Of a DNA stretch of 64,000 bases, positions 27,690 through 37,046 are shown piece after piece. The notes beneath the pieces are model-generated. The model was not told where the DNA came from, searched no databases, and saw only the letters and a program-made list of their open reading frames with translations. Position 1 is the first letter of the stretch. Each line of letters begins with the position of its first letter. Origin of the DNA: JAIPGX01 sp041650475 (GTDB taxonomy: Bacteria; Babelota; Babeliae; Babelales; UASB340); contig JBAZLD010000003.1 of the NCBI GenBank assembly GCA_041650475.1, positions 49,755 through 113,754 on the forward strand. The letters are read 5' to 3'. Position numbers and translations under genes: made by a program.

Positions 27690-28919
27690 ATGAACAAAAC
27701 AACGTGCCATTCATCTATTTCAAGTCAAACAGCACTTTGGACAATTATCATTATAATAACCATTAATGCCATAGGCACGACTATAGTATTTCCGATTTTG
27801 CCTTTTCTTATCGGAAAGTATTTGCCTAATTCTCAAATTGCTGTGGGTATAAGCAGTTTAGCTGCTGTATATACTTTATGCCAATTTTTTGCAGCACCAT
27901 TATTAGGGGCATTAAGCGATCGCTTCGGCCGAAAGCCCATTCTTGTCACAAGCCTCTTAGGTTCGGCAATAGGATATATATTGTTTGGCATTGGAGGAGC
28001 TCTTTGGGTACTTTTCTTGGGTAGAATAATTGATGGGGTAACAGCAGGTGATATCAGTACACTCACCGCATATATAGCAGATAGTACAGAAAAGCAAGAA
28101 AGAGCAAAATGGTTTGGCTATGTTGGAGCAGCTATGGGAATAGGATTAATGATCGGACCAGCAATAGGCGGATTCCTTGGCACTATATCAACCACCCTTC
28201 CATTTTTTATAACCGGTGGAATTACCTTAATTATAACTATTTTCAGTCATTTTTTTTTACCAGAATCTCTTGCCATAGAAAAACGCATAAATCATTTATC
28301 TGTAGAACAATTCAACATATTTGTCAATTTCAAAAATATTTTTATCATAAAAACTGTTCGAAGAATGCTTATCATTGGAGCTTTTTTTTTAATTGGCCTA
28401 ACAATTTTTCATCTTAATATATGTATTTTTGTCAAGGACATCTTTGACTTTGGACCGGGATATATTGGAATAATGTTAATGCTCGTCGGAGCATGCGACA
28501 TAATTTCTCGTGCATTCTTTTTGCCGCAACTTCTTAAAAAATTCAATGAAAAAACAATAGCCCAAGCAGGACTTGTAGGACTCACAATTGGTATGTGTAT
28601 AATCTTCTTAAGTGCCTATATCACAAACTCAATTTTACTCATGACGGCTATTGGCATTTTAGTTATTAGCGAAGGTCTTTTTGATCCTTCATATAACGCA
28701 GAACTTTCATCAGCTGTCGATGAAAATAAACAGGGGGTCTTACAGGGGGTAAATAGAAGTCTTCAAGCTATATACCAAACTATTGTCCCACTTGTCACTG
28801 CCGGTATTTATATCTATAACCATAGTGCCGTTTTTGTAATTGCAACAATTTTCATGTTTTTGGCATTAGTTACATCGGTAAGATTCAATAAAAACCCAAT
28901 ATTAAATAATACAAAATAA
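27690..28919 (+). CDS. Major facilitator superfamily drug-type exporter
   Basis: A 409-residue, 12-segment transporter of the DHA1/TetA-like group. The cytoplasmic loop 2-3 signature LLGALSDRFGRKPILV is perfect, and motif C-like glycine-rich segment 5 (GYVGAAMGIGLMIGPAIGG) indicates an antiporter. AAAGGAG precedes the ATG. The gene looks somewhat richer in G+C than its surroundings and sits directly behind a tRNA-Arg gene, which hints at acquisition by transfer. Substrate is unknown. It is convergent with the ATPase gene. Confidence 0.9.
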   Translation: MNKTTCHSSISSQTALWTIIIIITINAIGTTIVFPILPFLIGKYLPNSQIAVGISSLAAVYTLCQFFAAPLLGALSDRFGRKPILVTSLLGSAIGYILFGIGGALWVLFLGRIIDGVTAGDISTLTAYIADSTEKQERAKWFGYVGAAMGIGLMIGPAIGGFLGTISTTLPFFITGGITLIITIFSHFFLPESLAIEKRINHLSVEQFNIFVNFKNIFIIKTVRRMLIIGAFFLIGLTIFHLNICIFVKDIFDFGPGYIGIMLMLVGACDIISRAFFLPQLLKKFNEKTIAQAGLVGLTIGMCIIFLSAYITNSILLMTAIGILVISEGLFDPSYNAELSSAVDENKQGVLQGVNRSLQAIYQTIVPLVTAGIYIYNHSAVFVIATIFMFLALVTSVRFNKNPILNNTK

Positions 28920-28952
28920 TATATTAAAACATAAATTTTTGGACCAAATACA

Positions 28953-30107
28953 CTATTCCCAAAGCTTTTGATCGGGCTTAATACCCATAAGAAATTCTTC
29001 ACAAGGCAAACATAGAACATTATTTTTAAGAAGCCTTTCTTTGCCTCTATAAAGCAAAATACCTTTTGCTTCATGATAATCTTGCAAAAAAGCCTGTAAG
29101 GGCTTTATATCTGCAGAATGAATTTTTGTTGTATTTTTTACTTCAATAGCCCAAAAACCAAGAGGTCCATAAACTACAACATCTACTTCTAATCCAGAAC
29201 GAGTTCGCCAAAATGCTATATCATGTTTTTCAAGACTATAATCATTCCATGCCTTTAGATGTTGCACAACAAGCCCTTCTAATGCCGCTCCTTCTATTTC
29301 TTCAACTCTATCTAAAGGGCCTTTAGGCCTCAATGCCCTAAAAACACCAACATCAAATAAATAAATTTTAGGATGAGTACTAAGATCTCTTTGGGCTCTT
29401 TTTGAAAAAATTGGTAATTTATAAATTAAAAGAAGATCCTGCAATATTTCAATATAATTTTCTACAGTTTTTCTTTTTACCTCACATTCTCTTGATATAT
29501 TCGTAATATTAAGCACGCAAGTATGCGAAAAACTAATAATTTCTAAAAATCTAGAAAAACTTTCCAAATTCCTTACTAAGCCCTCAACTTGAATCTCTTC
29601 TTTTAAATAAAGACCAACATAGGCCTGTAAAGCTTCTAATGGATTATTTATACCCATTAACACTGGCAACATGCCTATTTGTAAAGATCTTTCTAATGAA
29701 AAATCTTTACCAATTTCTGCAGCCATAAATGGATGAAGATTTTTATTAAGCGCTCTACCAGCTAATAAATCTCCACCAAATCTTTTAAGTTTACGAGAGC
29801 TTGAACCTGTAAGAACAAATTGTATTTTTTTATTTTCTTCAATTAATGCATGAACAACACTTAATAAAGACGGTATTTTTTGTACTTCGTCTATAACAAT
29901 AATTTGTTTATCGGGATTACCTCTAGATAATTCAAATAAACGCTCAGGCCTGGTACTATAACTTCTTAAAATCTCTGGATTTAATAAATCCAACCATAAA
30001 GCATCTTTATATAATTCTTTAACTAAAGTTGATTTACCCGTACCTCTTGGGCCAAAAAGAAAATAACTTTGTAATGGTGCATCAAAAAATCTTTTAATAA
30101 ATTTCAT
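28953..30107 (-). CDS. AAA-type ATPase with C-terminal DUF4143 domain
   Basis: The 384-residue protein has a P-loop GPRGTGKS at 19-26, Walker B IIVIDEVQ near 70 and LTGSSSRKL sensor region. A winged-helix-like region (ISRECEVKRKTVENYIEIL) follows, then a C-terminal part with the nuclease-like core RSGLEVDVVVYG...AIEVKNT characteristic of DUF4143 proteins. Such proteins are common, mobile and often multi-copy in bacteria and archaea; their role is not established, though the C-terminal fold resembles PD-(D/E)XK nucleases. Two palindromes lie just upstream of the start. Confidence 0.88.
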   Translation of the reverse strand: MKFIKRFFDAPLQSYFLFGPRGTGKSTLVKELYKDALWLDLLNPEILRSYSTRPERLFELSRGNPDKQIIVIDEVQKIPSLLSVVHALIEENKKIQFVLTGSSSRKLKRFGGDLLAGRALNKNLHPFMAAEIGKDFSLERSLQIGMLPVLMGINNPLEALQAYVGLYLKEEIQVEGLVRNLESFSRFLEIISFSHTCVLNITNISRECEVKRKTVENYIEILQDLLLIYKLPIFSKRAQRDLSTHPKIYLFDVGVFRALRPKGPLDRVEEIEGAALEGLVVQHLKAWNDYSLEKHDIAFWRTRSGLEVDVVVYGPLGFWAIEVKNTTKIHSADIKPLQAFLQDYHEAKGILLYRGKERLLKNNVLCLPCEEFLMGIKPDQKLWE

Positions 30108-30140
30108 ATAAAAACCTCACTTTAATTTTTAATTTCATAC

Positions 30141-30194
30141 AAAATGGCATCGATAATGCCATTTTGAGTCTCATTATGGCATCGGCGATGCCAT
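30141..30194. promoter_or_regulatory. Tandem operator-like dyads upstream of the ATPase gene
   Basis: AAAATGGCAT-CGATA-ATGCCATTTT (30141-30165, 10-bp arms) is followed by ATGGCATCG-G-CGATGCCAT (30176-30194, 9-bp arms). Centres are about 32 bases (three helical turns) apart, 34-87 bases before the ATPase ATG. This looks like a binding site for a dimeric regulator, or a repeat pair. Confidence 0.5.
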
Positions 30195-30239
30195 TTTGCA
30201 ATATTAATCGAAATAATTCATGTTTTTTAGAAATCTAAA

Positions 30240-30782
30240 TCAAAAATTCAAGATGCTTTTATTTTTTGGATAAGTAATCTGCATCCCATTAACTTTCGCC
30301 CACTTAGTAATTTCATGTGGCTTGCATGTTTTAATATTGTAAATATCTTTAACATCAAATCCACGAATTAACAAGGCATCGCCGATAAGTGATCGATGGC
30401 ATCTCCAAGGCAATATTTCACTACACATAATAGCTACACGTTTTCTTTTAGCAATTTTTATAAGTGTTTTTAGGCCATTTTCAAATTCTTTTGTTTGCAT
30501 ATAATCAGCAAAACCTCTAAAAGATTTATTTATCCAAGCATCATTTATCGAGTCTTTTTTTGCATATCTAAGCCCGCCTAGAATCTTAAGATGCCTGTAA
30601 CCAAATTTAGAATTTCTTAACGTTTTTGAAAACGTGTCAAAATTAAACTGTGGGTTATGCTTTGAATATGGGATGGATCTAATATCAATTATTTGTTTAA
30701 TATTATATTTTTTTAAAATTTTTTTGAAAGTTTTAATATCATAAGTTGAGTGGCCAATAGTAAAAATTTTAAATTTCTTCAT
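30240..30782 (-). CDS. DUF488 family protein
   Basis: A 180-residue protein with the family signature start FTIGHSTYDIKTF, the IDIRSIPYSKHNPQFN block, and the late MCSE-(x)4-RCHRSLI motif with conserved Cys and His residues. DUF488 proteins are widespread and uncharacterised; the Cys-Arg-His cluster suggests a catalytic or metal site. It lies between the ATPase and MBL genes with no operon partner, on the same strand as the ATPase but separated from it by about 130 bases holding the dyads. Confidence 0.88.
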   Translation of the reverse strand: MKKFKIFTIGHSTYDIKTFKKILKKYNIKQIIDIRSIPYSKHNPQFNFDTFSKTLRNSKFGYRHLKILGGLRYAKKDSINDAWINKSFRGFADYMQTKEFENGLKTLIKIAKRKRVAIMCSEILPWRCHRSLIGDALLIRGFDVKDIYNIKTCKPHEITKWAKVNGMQITYPKNKSILNF

Positions 30783-30950
30783 GATTTTAAAAAAAATTAT
30801 AATTAATAAAAATTATTTTAAATTTATTTATTTAAGCTGTTTTTAAATTACTTGTGCTTTTAATATAAAAATAATTAATTTAATATTTATATTTCAAGTA
30901 AATTTTAAAAAAATATTTTTTTGAAAATATTTGAATACTTTGGGAAAATC

Positions 30951-31661
30951 ATGAAAATAAAAATTTTAGGTACCAGGGGAGAAATTGAACCCTCTAGCCC
31001 TTATCACAAAAGACATTCAGGAATTCTTATTGATAACACAATTATGATCGATGTTGGTGAAAAAGAATTTTTAAAATATAAACCAAAGGCAATTTTTATA
31101 ACACACTTGCATCCAGATCATGCATTTTTTGTTAAATTAAAAAAAGATTCGCCTGATTTTAAATTATTAAAAGATCTAGATCTTTATGCGCCAGAAAAAA
31201 AATATTTTGATTTTATAAACATAGAATCTAAAACAAAAATAATAGAAAATTACAAAATAACGCCAATTAAAACTGAGCATAGTTTAAAAGTAAAATCACA
31301 AGGTTATTTAATAGAAAAAAATAATCAAAAAATTTTTTATACGGGTGATCTTTTTTGGATAAAAAAAGAAAATCAAAAAAAATTAAAAAAAGTTTCACTC
31401 GTTATAACAGAAGCAAGTTTTATACAAAAAAATGGTTGTATAAGAAGGCATAACGGTAGCCAACCATTCGGTCACACGGGAATTCCAAATCTAATTAATT
31501 TTTTTAAGCCTTATACAAATAATATTCTTTTTATGCACTTCGGTTCATGGTTTTACAATTATGGTGCAAAAAAGGCACGCATAAAATTAAAAAATATGAG
31601 TAAACAAAATAATATAAATATTTTAGTTGGTTATGACGGCCTTGAAATTAATTTAGATTAA
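30951..31661 (+). CDS. Metallo-beta-lactamase fold hydrolase
   Basis: ATG at 30951 is preferred over an upstream in-frame TTG at 30921, because KIKILGTRGEIEP is the usual first strand. The 236-residue protein has the metal-binding motif THLHPDHA, a downstream metal Asp in FYTGDLFW and a late His in LFMHFGSW. The TRGEIEPSSPYH start resembles MBL enzymes acting on nucleic acids or cyclic nucleotides, but the exact subfamily is unclear. A histidine-rich insertion (RRHNGSQPFGHTG) is unusual. Confidence 0.8.
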   Translation: MKIKILGTRGEIEPSSPYHKRHSGILIDNTIMIDVGEKEFLKYKPKAIFITHLHPDHAFFVKLKKDSPDFKLLKDLDLYAPEKKYFDFINIESKTKIIENYKITPIKTEHSLKVKSQGYLIEKNNQKIFYTGDLFWIKKENQKKLKKVSLVITEASFIQKNGCIRRHNGSQPFGHTGIPNLINFFKPYTNNILFMHFGSWFYNYGAKKARIKLKNMSKQNNINILVGYDGLEINLD

Positions 31662-31682
31662 AAATTTATTATTTTTTTTATA

Positions 31683-32765
31683 TTATTTTATAAACATAAG
31701 AATAGCTTCAAATCCAATTAAAATAATAACAACAATTGTTAAAATTTCCTCATGAATTATATCCAATCTATCTTGGTAAAAATTATAAAATTCGTTTATA
31801 ATACCCATTTTTTCTTTTATAGATTGACGCCATTCTGTTAAAGAAAGTTGTTTTGAAATAATCGAATATAAATGCGTAAAATAAGAATCGCCAACCATTT
31901 TTATACTATTTTCAAGTCTTTCTGTTATAACAGAGATGTCTACCTGTAAAGCTATTAATTGTGAAATTGGTAAATTAAGTCGCTGACTTAATAATGGAAT
32001 ATATGCAAGCCAAGGAACTTTGTAAGATTGCTGTTTATAATAATAATTAAGCTTTTGATCTAAAAGCCTGTCAAAACACTGTAATTCTAATTGCTGAATA
32101 TTAGCAAAACTCAAAAATTCTAAAGACTCAAAGTATTCTGTATCATAAATAAAAGATGCTTCACTATCTATAATAATCATGTCTTCGCCAGAATAACCAG
32201 TTGTAGCTGATAAAATTTCATTTTTTTGATATTCAGAAAGAACTTGAGTTTCAAGTCGCAACAAAGATGCTATTGAGTTTCCAAATTTATCTTTAAATTC
32301 TTGCGGCTTAACGCTTTTAATAGGTTCAATCTGCACTGTATAATAAAAATTATCTAAATTATAAAAATGCGGTTTTTTTATAGCAGAATAAATCTCATCA
32401 AAAACAGCTTTCATATCTTTTTTATTTATCTGATCAAATTCACTTTTAATATCAATTACTTTTAATTTTAATTCATCAAAAGAATTTTCAAATGGAATTC
32501 TATAACAAAAAGATAAAACACCAAAATGGTGTATATCACTAGAAATACACCATTTTGAATCAGTTAAACTATAATTAAGTGGTATGTGATAATCTTTAAA
32601 ATAGGGAGATAAAGGCACAGGTCTAACTTTAACCAAGGAACGTTGTTTTATTTTTTCAAGATCGATTTCATCTCCAATATCAACAGCATAAAAAAATATT
32701 ATGTTTCCAGAAAATTTTGTTGAAGTTGTTAAAGTGTCAATTTTATTTTGAATATTACTATTCAT
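31683..32765 (-). CDS. RMD1/YagE (DUF155)-like membrane protein
   Basis: The 360-residue product resembles DUF155 proteins in layout: an N-terminal alpha/beta part (DIHHFGVLSFCYRIPF), a long helical central part (QYLEL-type ERLENSIKMVGD), and a single C-terminal membrane segment after DRLDIIHEEILTIVVIILIGFE. Eukaryotic RMD1 relatives act in mitochondrial translation; bacterial roles are unknown. Its start overlaps the end of the upstream gmhB-like gene by four bases, so the two are probably translated together. The assignment rests on the general pattern and is moderate. Confidence 0.5.
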   Translation of the reverse strand: MNSNIQNKIDTLTTSTKFSGNIIFFYAVDIGDEIDLEKIKQRSLVKVRPVPLSPYFKDYHIPLNYSLTDSKWCISSDIHHFGVLSFCYRIPFENSFDELKLKVIDIKSEFDQINKKDMKAVFDEIYSAIKKPHFYNLDNFYYTVQIEPIKSVKPQEFKDKFGNSIASLLRLETQVLSEYQKNEILSATTGYSGEDMIIIDSEASFIYDTEYFESLEFLSFANIQQLELQCFDRLLDQKLNYYYKQQSYKVPWLAYIPLLSQRLNLPISQLIALQVDISVITERLENSIKMVGDSYFTHLYSIISKQLSLTEWRQSIKEKMGIINEFYNFYQDRLDIIHEEILTIVVIILIGFEAILMFIK

Positions 32766-33271
32766 AAATTAAACCCTTTTTTTAAATCTTTTGTTTTTAA
32801 AATTTTTTGTATATAAAAACTTTTGCACGAAGCATTACGGCCAGCTTCTATATCTAATAGTTTGTCTCCAAACATTAAAGAATTTGACAAGTCTATATTA
32901 AATTCTTCTGCAGCTTGCAAAAAAAGTCCTATTTTAGGCTTTCTGCAATCACAATCTTTAAGATATTTTTCTAATATAGACTTATCTGGATGATGAGGGC
33001 AATAATAAAATTTTTCAAAAATAACAGATTTTTGTTTAAACAACTTTTGTAAAAAAAAGTGTGTTTTTTTTACAAAAGTTTCGTCAAAAAAACCTCGTGC
33101 AACTCCAGATTGATTTGTAATTACAAAAAGCTTATAATCAGCATTTTGTAATTTAATACATAAATCTATAATTCCTGGAACAATTTCTATTTGATCCAGG
33201 CTAGATAAATAGTTTACATCTTTTATGAGAGTACCGTCTCTATCAAAAAAAGCAGCTTTAATTTTACTCAT
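32762..33271 (-). CDS. gmhB: HAD phosphatase, GmhB-like (heptose bisphosphate phosphatase)
   Basis: GmhB removes the 7-phosphate from heptose bisphosphate during LPS core precursor synthesis. The 169-residue protein has HAD motif I FFDRDGTLI, motif II VITNQSG, the zinc-loop-like YYCPHHPDKS...CDCRKPKIG with conserved Cys/His, and motif IV MFGDKLLDIEAG. The zinc loop distinguishes GmhB from histidinol phosphatase, its close relative. The LPS context fits lptB and the acyltransferase elsewhere in this window. It lies downstream of mrdA on the same strand. Confidence 0.85.
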   Translation of the reverse strand: MSKIKAAFFDRDGTLIKDVNYLSSLDQIEIVPGIIDLCIKLQNADYKLFVITNQSGVARGFFDETFVKKTHFFLQKLFKQKSVIFEKFYYCPHHPDKSILEKYLKDCDCRKPKIGLFLQAAEEFNIDLSNSLMFGDKLLDIEAGRNASCKSFYIQKILKTKDLKKGFNL

Positions 33272-33293
33272 AAAATTTATATTTATTTTAAAT

Positions 33294-34940
33294 TTATATT
33301 TGTTGTTCTAAACGTAATTTTTTGTAACAAGTTAAAAACTTGTAAACAATTTCTCGAGCTGGTTCAGAAAAACCAACATTTTCAACTAAAACAATTATTA
33401 CTAATGGATCATCATCTTTATATTGAAAATAACATGCAAGCCATGCATGCTCATAAAGATTTTTGCTGTCCCTTTTTCTTGTCAAACTAGCAGTTTGAGC
33501 TGTTCCAGTTTTAGCATGAATTACAAAATCTTTCAATAAATTCAGCTCTTTTGCTGAACCTTGTAATACTGTTAACCGAGTACCTTGTTTTAAAATTTTT
33601 AAAGTATTTTTTGATACATCCAAATCTGTTTTTTCTATTTCAGAATCAAGTAAAATTCTTGGCTTAATCAAATATCCAGTAAAAATACTGGCAAACATTC
33701 TTGCCATTTGCAATGGCGTAACTAAATTAAAGCTTTGTCCAATTGAAGCAGATAAGGTTTCTCCCTTATACCATGGTTCACCTTTTGCCCCAACTTTCCA
33801 TTCAAAAGTTGGGATTAAACCCGGTTTTTCTGGTAATAAAAAACCAGTATGTTCTCCTAAACCAAATTTATATGCATATTTTGCTAAGCAATTTATTTGC
33901 AATTTTAATTTTTTAGCAATTTCAAAGCATGGTACATTACAAGAATATGCTATTGCATCTCTTACTCCAACCTCCCCATGTCCCCAGTGTCTTATACAAT
34001 GATATTTACGCCCAGAAAATTTTATATAACCATTACAAATAAATTTTGAATCACTATTAATAACTCCTTCTTCCAGCCCTGCTGTAAATGTAACTAATTT
34101 ATACAAAGATGCAGGGGGATATGCAGCACTTGTTACTCTATTGATCAATGGGTTATTATAAGATAATTTTCCCATCCAATCCTGCTGACTAACAGACTCT
34201 AAAAAAATATTTGGATCAAAATCAGGATAAGATAAAAAAACTTTTAGATCCCCATTTTTAGGATCCATGACCAAAAAAGCCCCACTTTGATCTGGGTGAA
34301 ATAGATCTTGAGCTATTTTTTGCAAATTAAAATCTAAAGTTAAAGTTATATTTTTACCGGATTTTGGATTATTTACTGTTTTTTGACTAATTGTTGTACC
34401 TTTTGAATTTATTGTATTCAAAATGCAACCGGCTTCACCTTTTAGATCTTCTTGAAATATTTTTTCTAGACCATATAATCCAATTTTTGAATAATCTTGT
34501 GAATCTTGGCCTAAATATCCAAGAATATGACTCGCCATATTTTGGTGTGGATATACCCTTTTAAAACTTTTTTTTATAAATAAATTTACAGAATCTGAAC
34601 ATTGTTCACTAACTCGACAAAGTTCTTCAAAAGAAAGATCGGTTTTTAAAACCAATCTTTTAGATCTTAAAGTTGCAGATTTTATCATGCCAAGTTTTGA
34701 ATCTTTATTAAAATCTATGCGTAAAATATTTTCTATCTTGTTCAAACAGTCCAGACAAGATAAATCCCACTTTCCTGTTCCCTGCCACCATAAATCAAAA
34801 ACAGGTCTATTTGAAGCCAACAAAATTCCATTACAATCCAAAAGATTGCCTCTTTGCGGCAAAATTACTTCTGTTCGCAAGTAATTTTTTTGACTTAAAC
34901 TATATAACTCTTCTTTCTGATATATTTGCAAGTAAAACAA
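33294..34940 (-). CDS. mrdA: Penicillin-binding protein 2 (MrdA), 5' end uncertain
   Basis: PBP2 is the transpeptidase of the elongasome. Catalytic motifs are clear: SXXK as AAYPPASLYKL, SXN as YSCNVP and KTG as HAKTGTAQ; the N-terminal RGNLLDCNGILLASNRP is the pedestal motif. The first standard start, TTG at 34940, falls inside the membrane anchor: the frame stays open back to about 35123 and encodes NRNKKIFYILCVFFISILII just upstream. No ATG, GTG or TTG occurs in that stretch. An ATA at 35031-35033 behind AGGTG could be the true start, or a base error hides it. gmhB follows 22 bases later. Confidence 0.92.
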   Translation of the reverse strand: MFYLQIYQKEELYSLSQKNYLRTEVILPQRGNLLDCNGILLASNRPVFDLWWQGTGKWDLSCLDCLNKIENILRIDFNKDSKLGMIKSATLRSKRLVLKTDLSFEELCRVSEQCSDSVNLFIKKSFKRVYPHQNMASHILGYLGQDSQDYSKIGLYGLEKIFQEDLKGEAGCILNTINSKGTTISQKTVNNPKSGKNITLTLDFNLQKIAQDLFHPDQSGAFLVMDPKNGDLKVFLSYPDFDPNIFLESVSQQDWMGKLSYNNPLINRVTSAAYPPASLYKLVTFTAGLEEGVINSDSKFICNGYIKFSGRKYHCIRHWGHGEVGVRDAIAYSCNVPCFEIAKKLKLQINCLAKYAYKFGLGEHTGFLLPEKPGLIPTFEWKVGAKGEPWYKGETLSASIGQSFNLVTPLQMARMFASIFTGYLIKPRILLDSEIEKTDLDVSKNTLKILKQGTRLTVLQGSAKELNLLKDFVIHAKTGTAQTASLTRKRDSKNLYEHAWLACYFQYKDDDPLVIIVLVENVGFSEPAREIVYKFLTCYKKLRLEQQI

Positions 34941-35179
34941 ACGAGCAATTATTATTAAAATAGAAATAAAAAATACGCATAATATATAAAATATTTTTTT
35001 ATTTCTATTTTGTAATTCTAATATTTTATCTATAAAACACCTGTTAATTAAAAGATTACCTTTTATTAATTTTAATTTACATTTATAAAACTTATTATAA
35101 TATTGTTTTTTCTTGTGAGCAATTTAGTTAAAGCGTTTAATTATTTTTAATAAATATATTTTCAAAAAGGGTAAAAAAC

Positions 35180-35926
35180 ATGAAAATAAGAAATCTTATG
35201 ATTCTTGCATTTTTTGCTACACAATTTTCAATTGGTTTGGCCAAAGAATTTTCTGAAAAAGAAGTTACAAAATTTATTGACACAAAAATAGATCAAGCTG
35301 TAGATAAAATCATAGAAAAAACTTCAAAAGACTCAAAAGATAAAATTAATACAGATGCAATTAAAAAAGCAAAAAACCAAATTAAAAAAAAGCTTAAAAA
35401 ATTTAAAGTGACAGGCATGGCAACAACATGGGACGCCAATCTCGCTTTTTTATATAACTCGCAAAATCCTACATTCAAAATGTCCTACAAAAATTCTGAA
35501 GGCGAAATAAAAACAAAAACATATGAATCCCAGATTAGTTCTTGGGGTTTCAAAACTCAATTCGATATAAAAATTGATTTCATATTCTTTACTAGCACAG
35601 ATTTTTCTCTTTATGAAGGCAAAAAAAATATAGAATTGGGCTTGGGTATAGATTATAAGTGTCCGTTTATTAATTTTACTTATTCAAAATTTAAAAATGC
35701 ACCTGGAGGTATTGTTATAATAGGGCTACCAATTTGGTGGTTTTTGAAAGCAACCTTTAATACAATATCTACAGGAAATCCACTTCCTCCAATACGATTT
35801 ACTTTTAAAAATTATGGCCCATATCATTTACAACAAACAATAACAATATCAACTGAAGATCAAATTCTTTCTCAATTTACACAAATAAGCATAGTAACAG
35901 GTGGTAGTTTAAAACCTATAGATTAA
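35180..35926 (+). CDS. Secreted protein of unknown function
   Basis: A 248-residue product with a signal peptide (LMILAFFATQFSIGLA). It starts with a charged helical region (about 20-80), then a strand-rich part with repeated aromatic residues (WGFKTQFDIKIDFIFF, FINFTYSKFK), which could be a small barrel or beta-sandwich. No family is recognised. The ATG follows AAAAGGG. It diverges from mrdA and ends at a strong terminator. Confidence 0.6.
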   Translation: MKIRNLMILAFFATQFSIGLAKEFSEKEVTKFIDTKIDQAVDKIIEKTSKDSKDKINTDAIKKAKNQIKKKLKKFKVTGMATTWDANLAFLYNSQNPTFKMSYKNSEGEIKTKTYESQISSWGFKTQFDIKIDFIFFTSTDFSLYEGKKNIELGLGIDYKCPFINFTYSKFKNAPGGIVIIGLPIWWFLKATFNTISTGNPLPPIRFTFKNYGPYHLQQTITISTEDQILSQFTQISIVTGGSLKPID

Positions 35927-35970
35927 CTTAAATAATTTAATTTTAAATTTATAAAAAGTTTTGTTTTTAT

Positions 35971-36002
35971 AAGCCAGTTAAAAAAACTGGTTTATTTTTT
36001 TT
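35971..36002 (+). terminator. Intrinsic terminator
   Basis: AAGCCAGTT pairs with AACTGGTTT around a short A-rich loop and is followed by ATTTTTTTT. It ends the secreted-protein gene and faces the end of the recombinase gene. Confidence 0.85.
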
Positions 36003-36016
36003 ATATCTTATTAAAT

Positions 36017-36970
36017 TTATATTTTTATTAAATTATCAAATTTATTTAATGGGTGCTTTTCATCACACATTTTTGCCAACTGAGCAGAAGAAACTTGAGT
36101 ATAAATTTCAGTTGTTGCAATAGTTTTATGACCAAGCAAATCTTGAATAACTCTTAAATCAACCCCTTGACTAAGCAAATGCGTAGCAAAAGAATGCCGA
36201 ATTTTGTGCGGCGTCAATTTTCTATCTATTTTTAAAAATTTTCTAAACATCTCAAAAACTCTTTGCACAGAACGAGAAGTTAAATTTGTACCTGTATAAT
36301 TTAAAAATAAGTAATCAGAGTTATTATTGCCAAGCAAAATTGGCCTCTCTATTTCTAAATATTTTTTTAAACTTTCTTGTGCTTTTTTGCCAAAAAGCAC
36401 AATTCGTTCCTTTTTACCCTTACCAAAAACTTTGATTAATTTGTTTTCAAAATCAATATCGCAAAATTTAATACCAACAATTTCTGAACATCTAACTCCT
36501 GTTGCATAAATTAACTCAAAAATAGATTTATCTCTATTTGGAAAACTTGTAGGCAAATCCGCATTTTTTATATTGTCTAACAAATAAAAAATTTCATCTA
36601 CAGATAAGGTTATTGGTAATTTTTTATCAATTCTTGGTGCTTTTAAATTTAACTTTAATTTTATTCCCATAGATTCTAAAAAAAGCGTAAAAGAACGAAG
36701 GCAAGAAATTTTTCTTGCTAATGTCGTCTTTGTAATTTTTTTATAAAATAGAGCAAGAATATAACGTCTTATGACATTATCAAAATTATCAAACGATAAA
36801 ATATTTTTATATTCTTTGTTTTCTAAATTTTTCCAAAATTTTATTATCTGCTCTAGATCTATTTTGTAAGCCCTTAAAGTGTTTTGTGAAACATTTTTTT
36901 CTATTTCCAAAAAACTCAAAAAATCTTTTATTTTTTCTTCAAATTTGTTTAAATTCAAATTTGTACTCAA
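36017..36970 (-). CDS. xerD: Tyrosine recombinase XerC/XerD type
   Basis: Xer recombinases resolve chromosome dimers at dif. The 317-residue protein has an N-terminal SAM-like DNA-binding domain and the full catalytic set: Arg160 in ATGVRCSE, Lys184 in GKGKKER, His255 and Arg258 in HKIRHSFATHLL, His281 in LLGHKTI and Tyr290 in TEIYTQ. The start is a TTG, supported by AGGGAG eight bases upstream. The length is near that of XerC/XerD (about 300) and its solitary context fits the housekeeping enzyme rather than a phage integrase. Which of XerC or XerD it represents is not certain. Confidence 0.87.
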   Translation of the reverse strand: MSTNLNLNKFEEKIKDFLSFLEIEKNVSQNTLRAYKIDLEQIIKFWKNLENKEYKNILSFDNFDNVIRRYILALFYKKITKTTLARKISCLRSFTLFLESMGIKLKLNLKAPRIDKKLPITLSVDEIFYLLDNIKNADLPTSFPNRDKSIFELIYATGVRCSEIVGIKFCDIDFENKLIKVFGKGKKERIVLFGKKAQESLKKYLEIERPILLGNNNSDYLFLNYTGTNLTSRSVQRVFEMFRKFLKIDRKLTPHKIRHSFATHLLSQGVDLRVIQDLLGHKTIATTEIYTQVSSAQLAKMCDEKHPLNKFDNLIKI

Positions 36971-37046
36971 TGTCTTAACTCCCTAAATTTTAGAATAATT
37001 TTTATAAGATATTATAAATTAAATAATAATAAATAAATATAATAAT

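Noticed and set aside
36017..36970. Phage or island integrase
   Set aside because: Size, motif spacing and housekeeping neighbours fit a Xer recombinase; no attachment repeats or phage genes are nearby.
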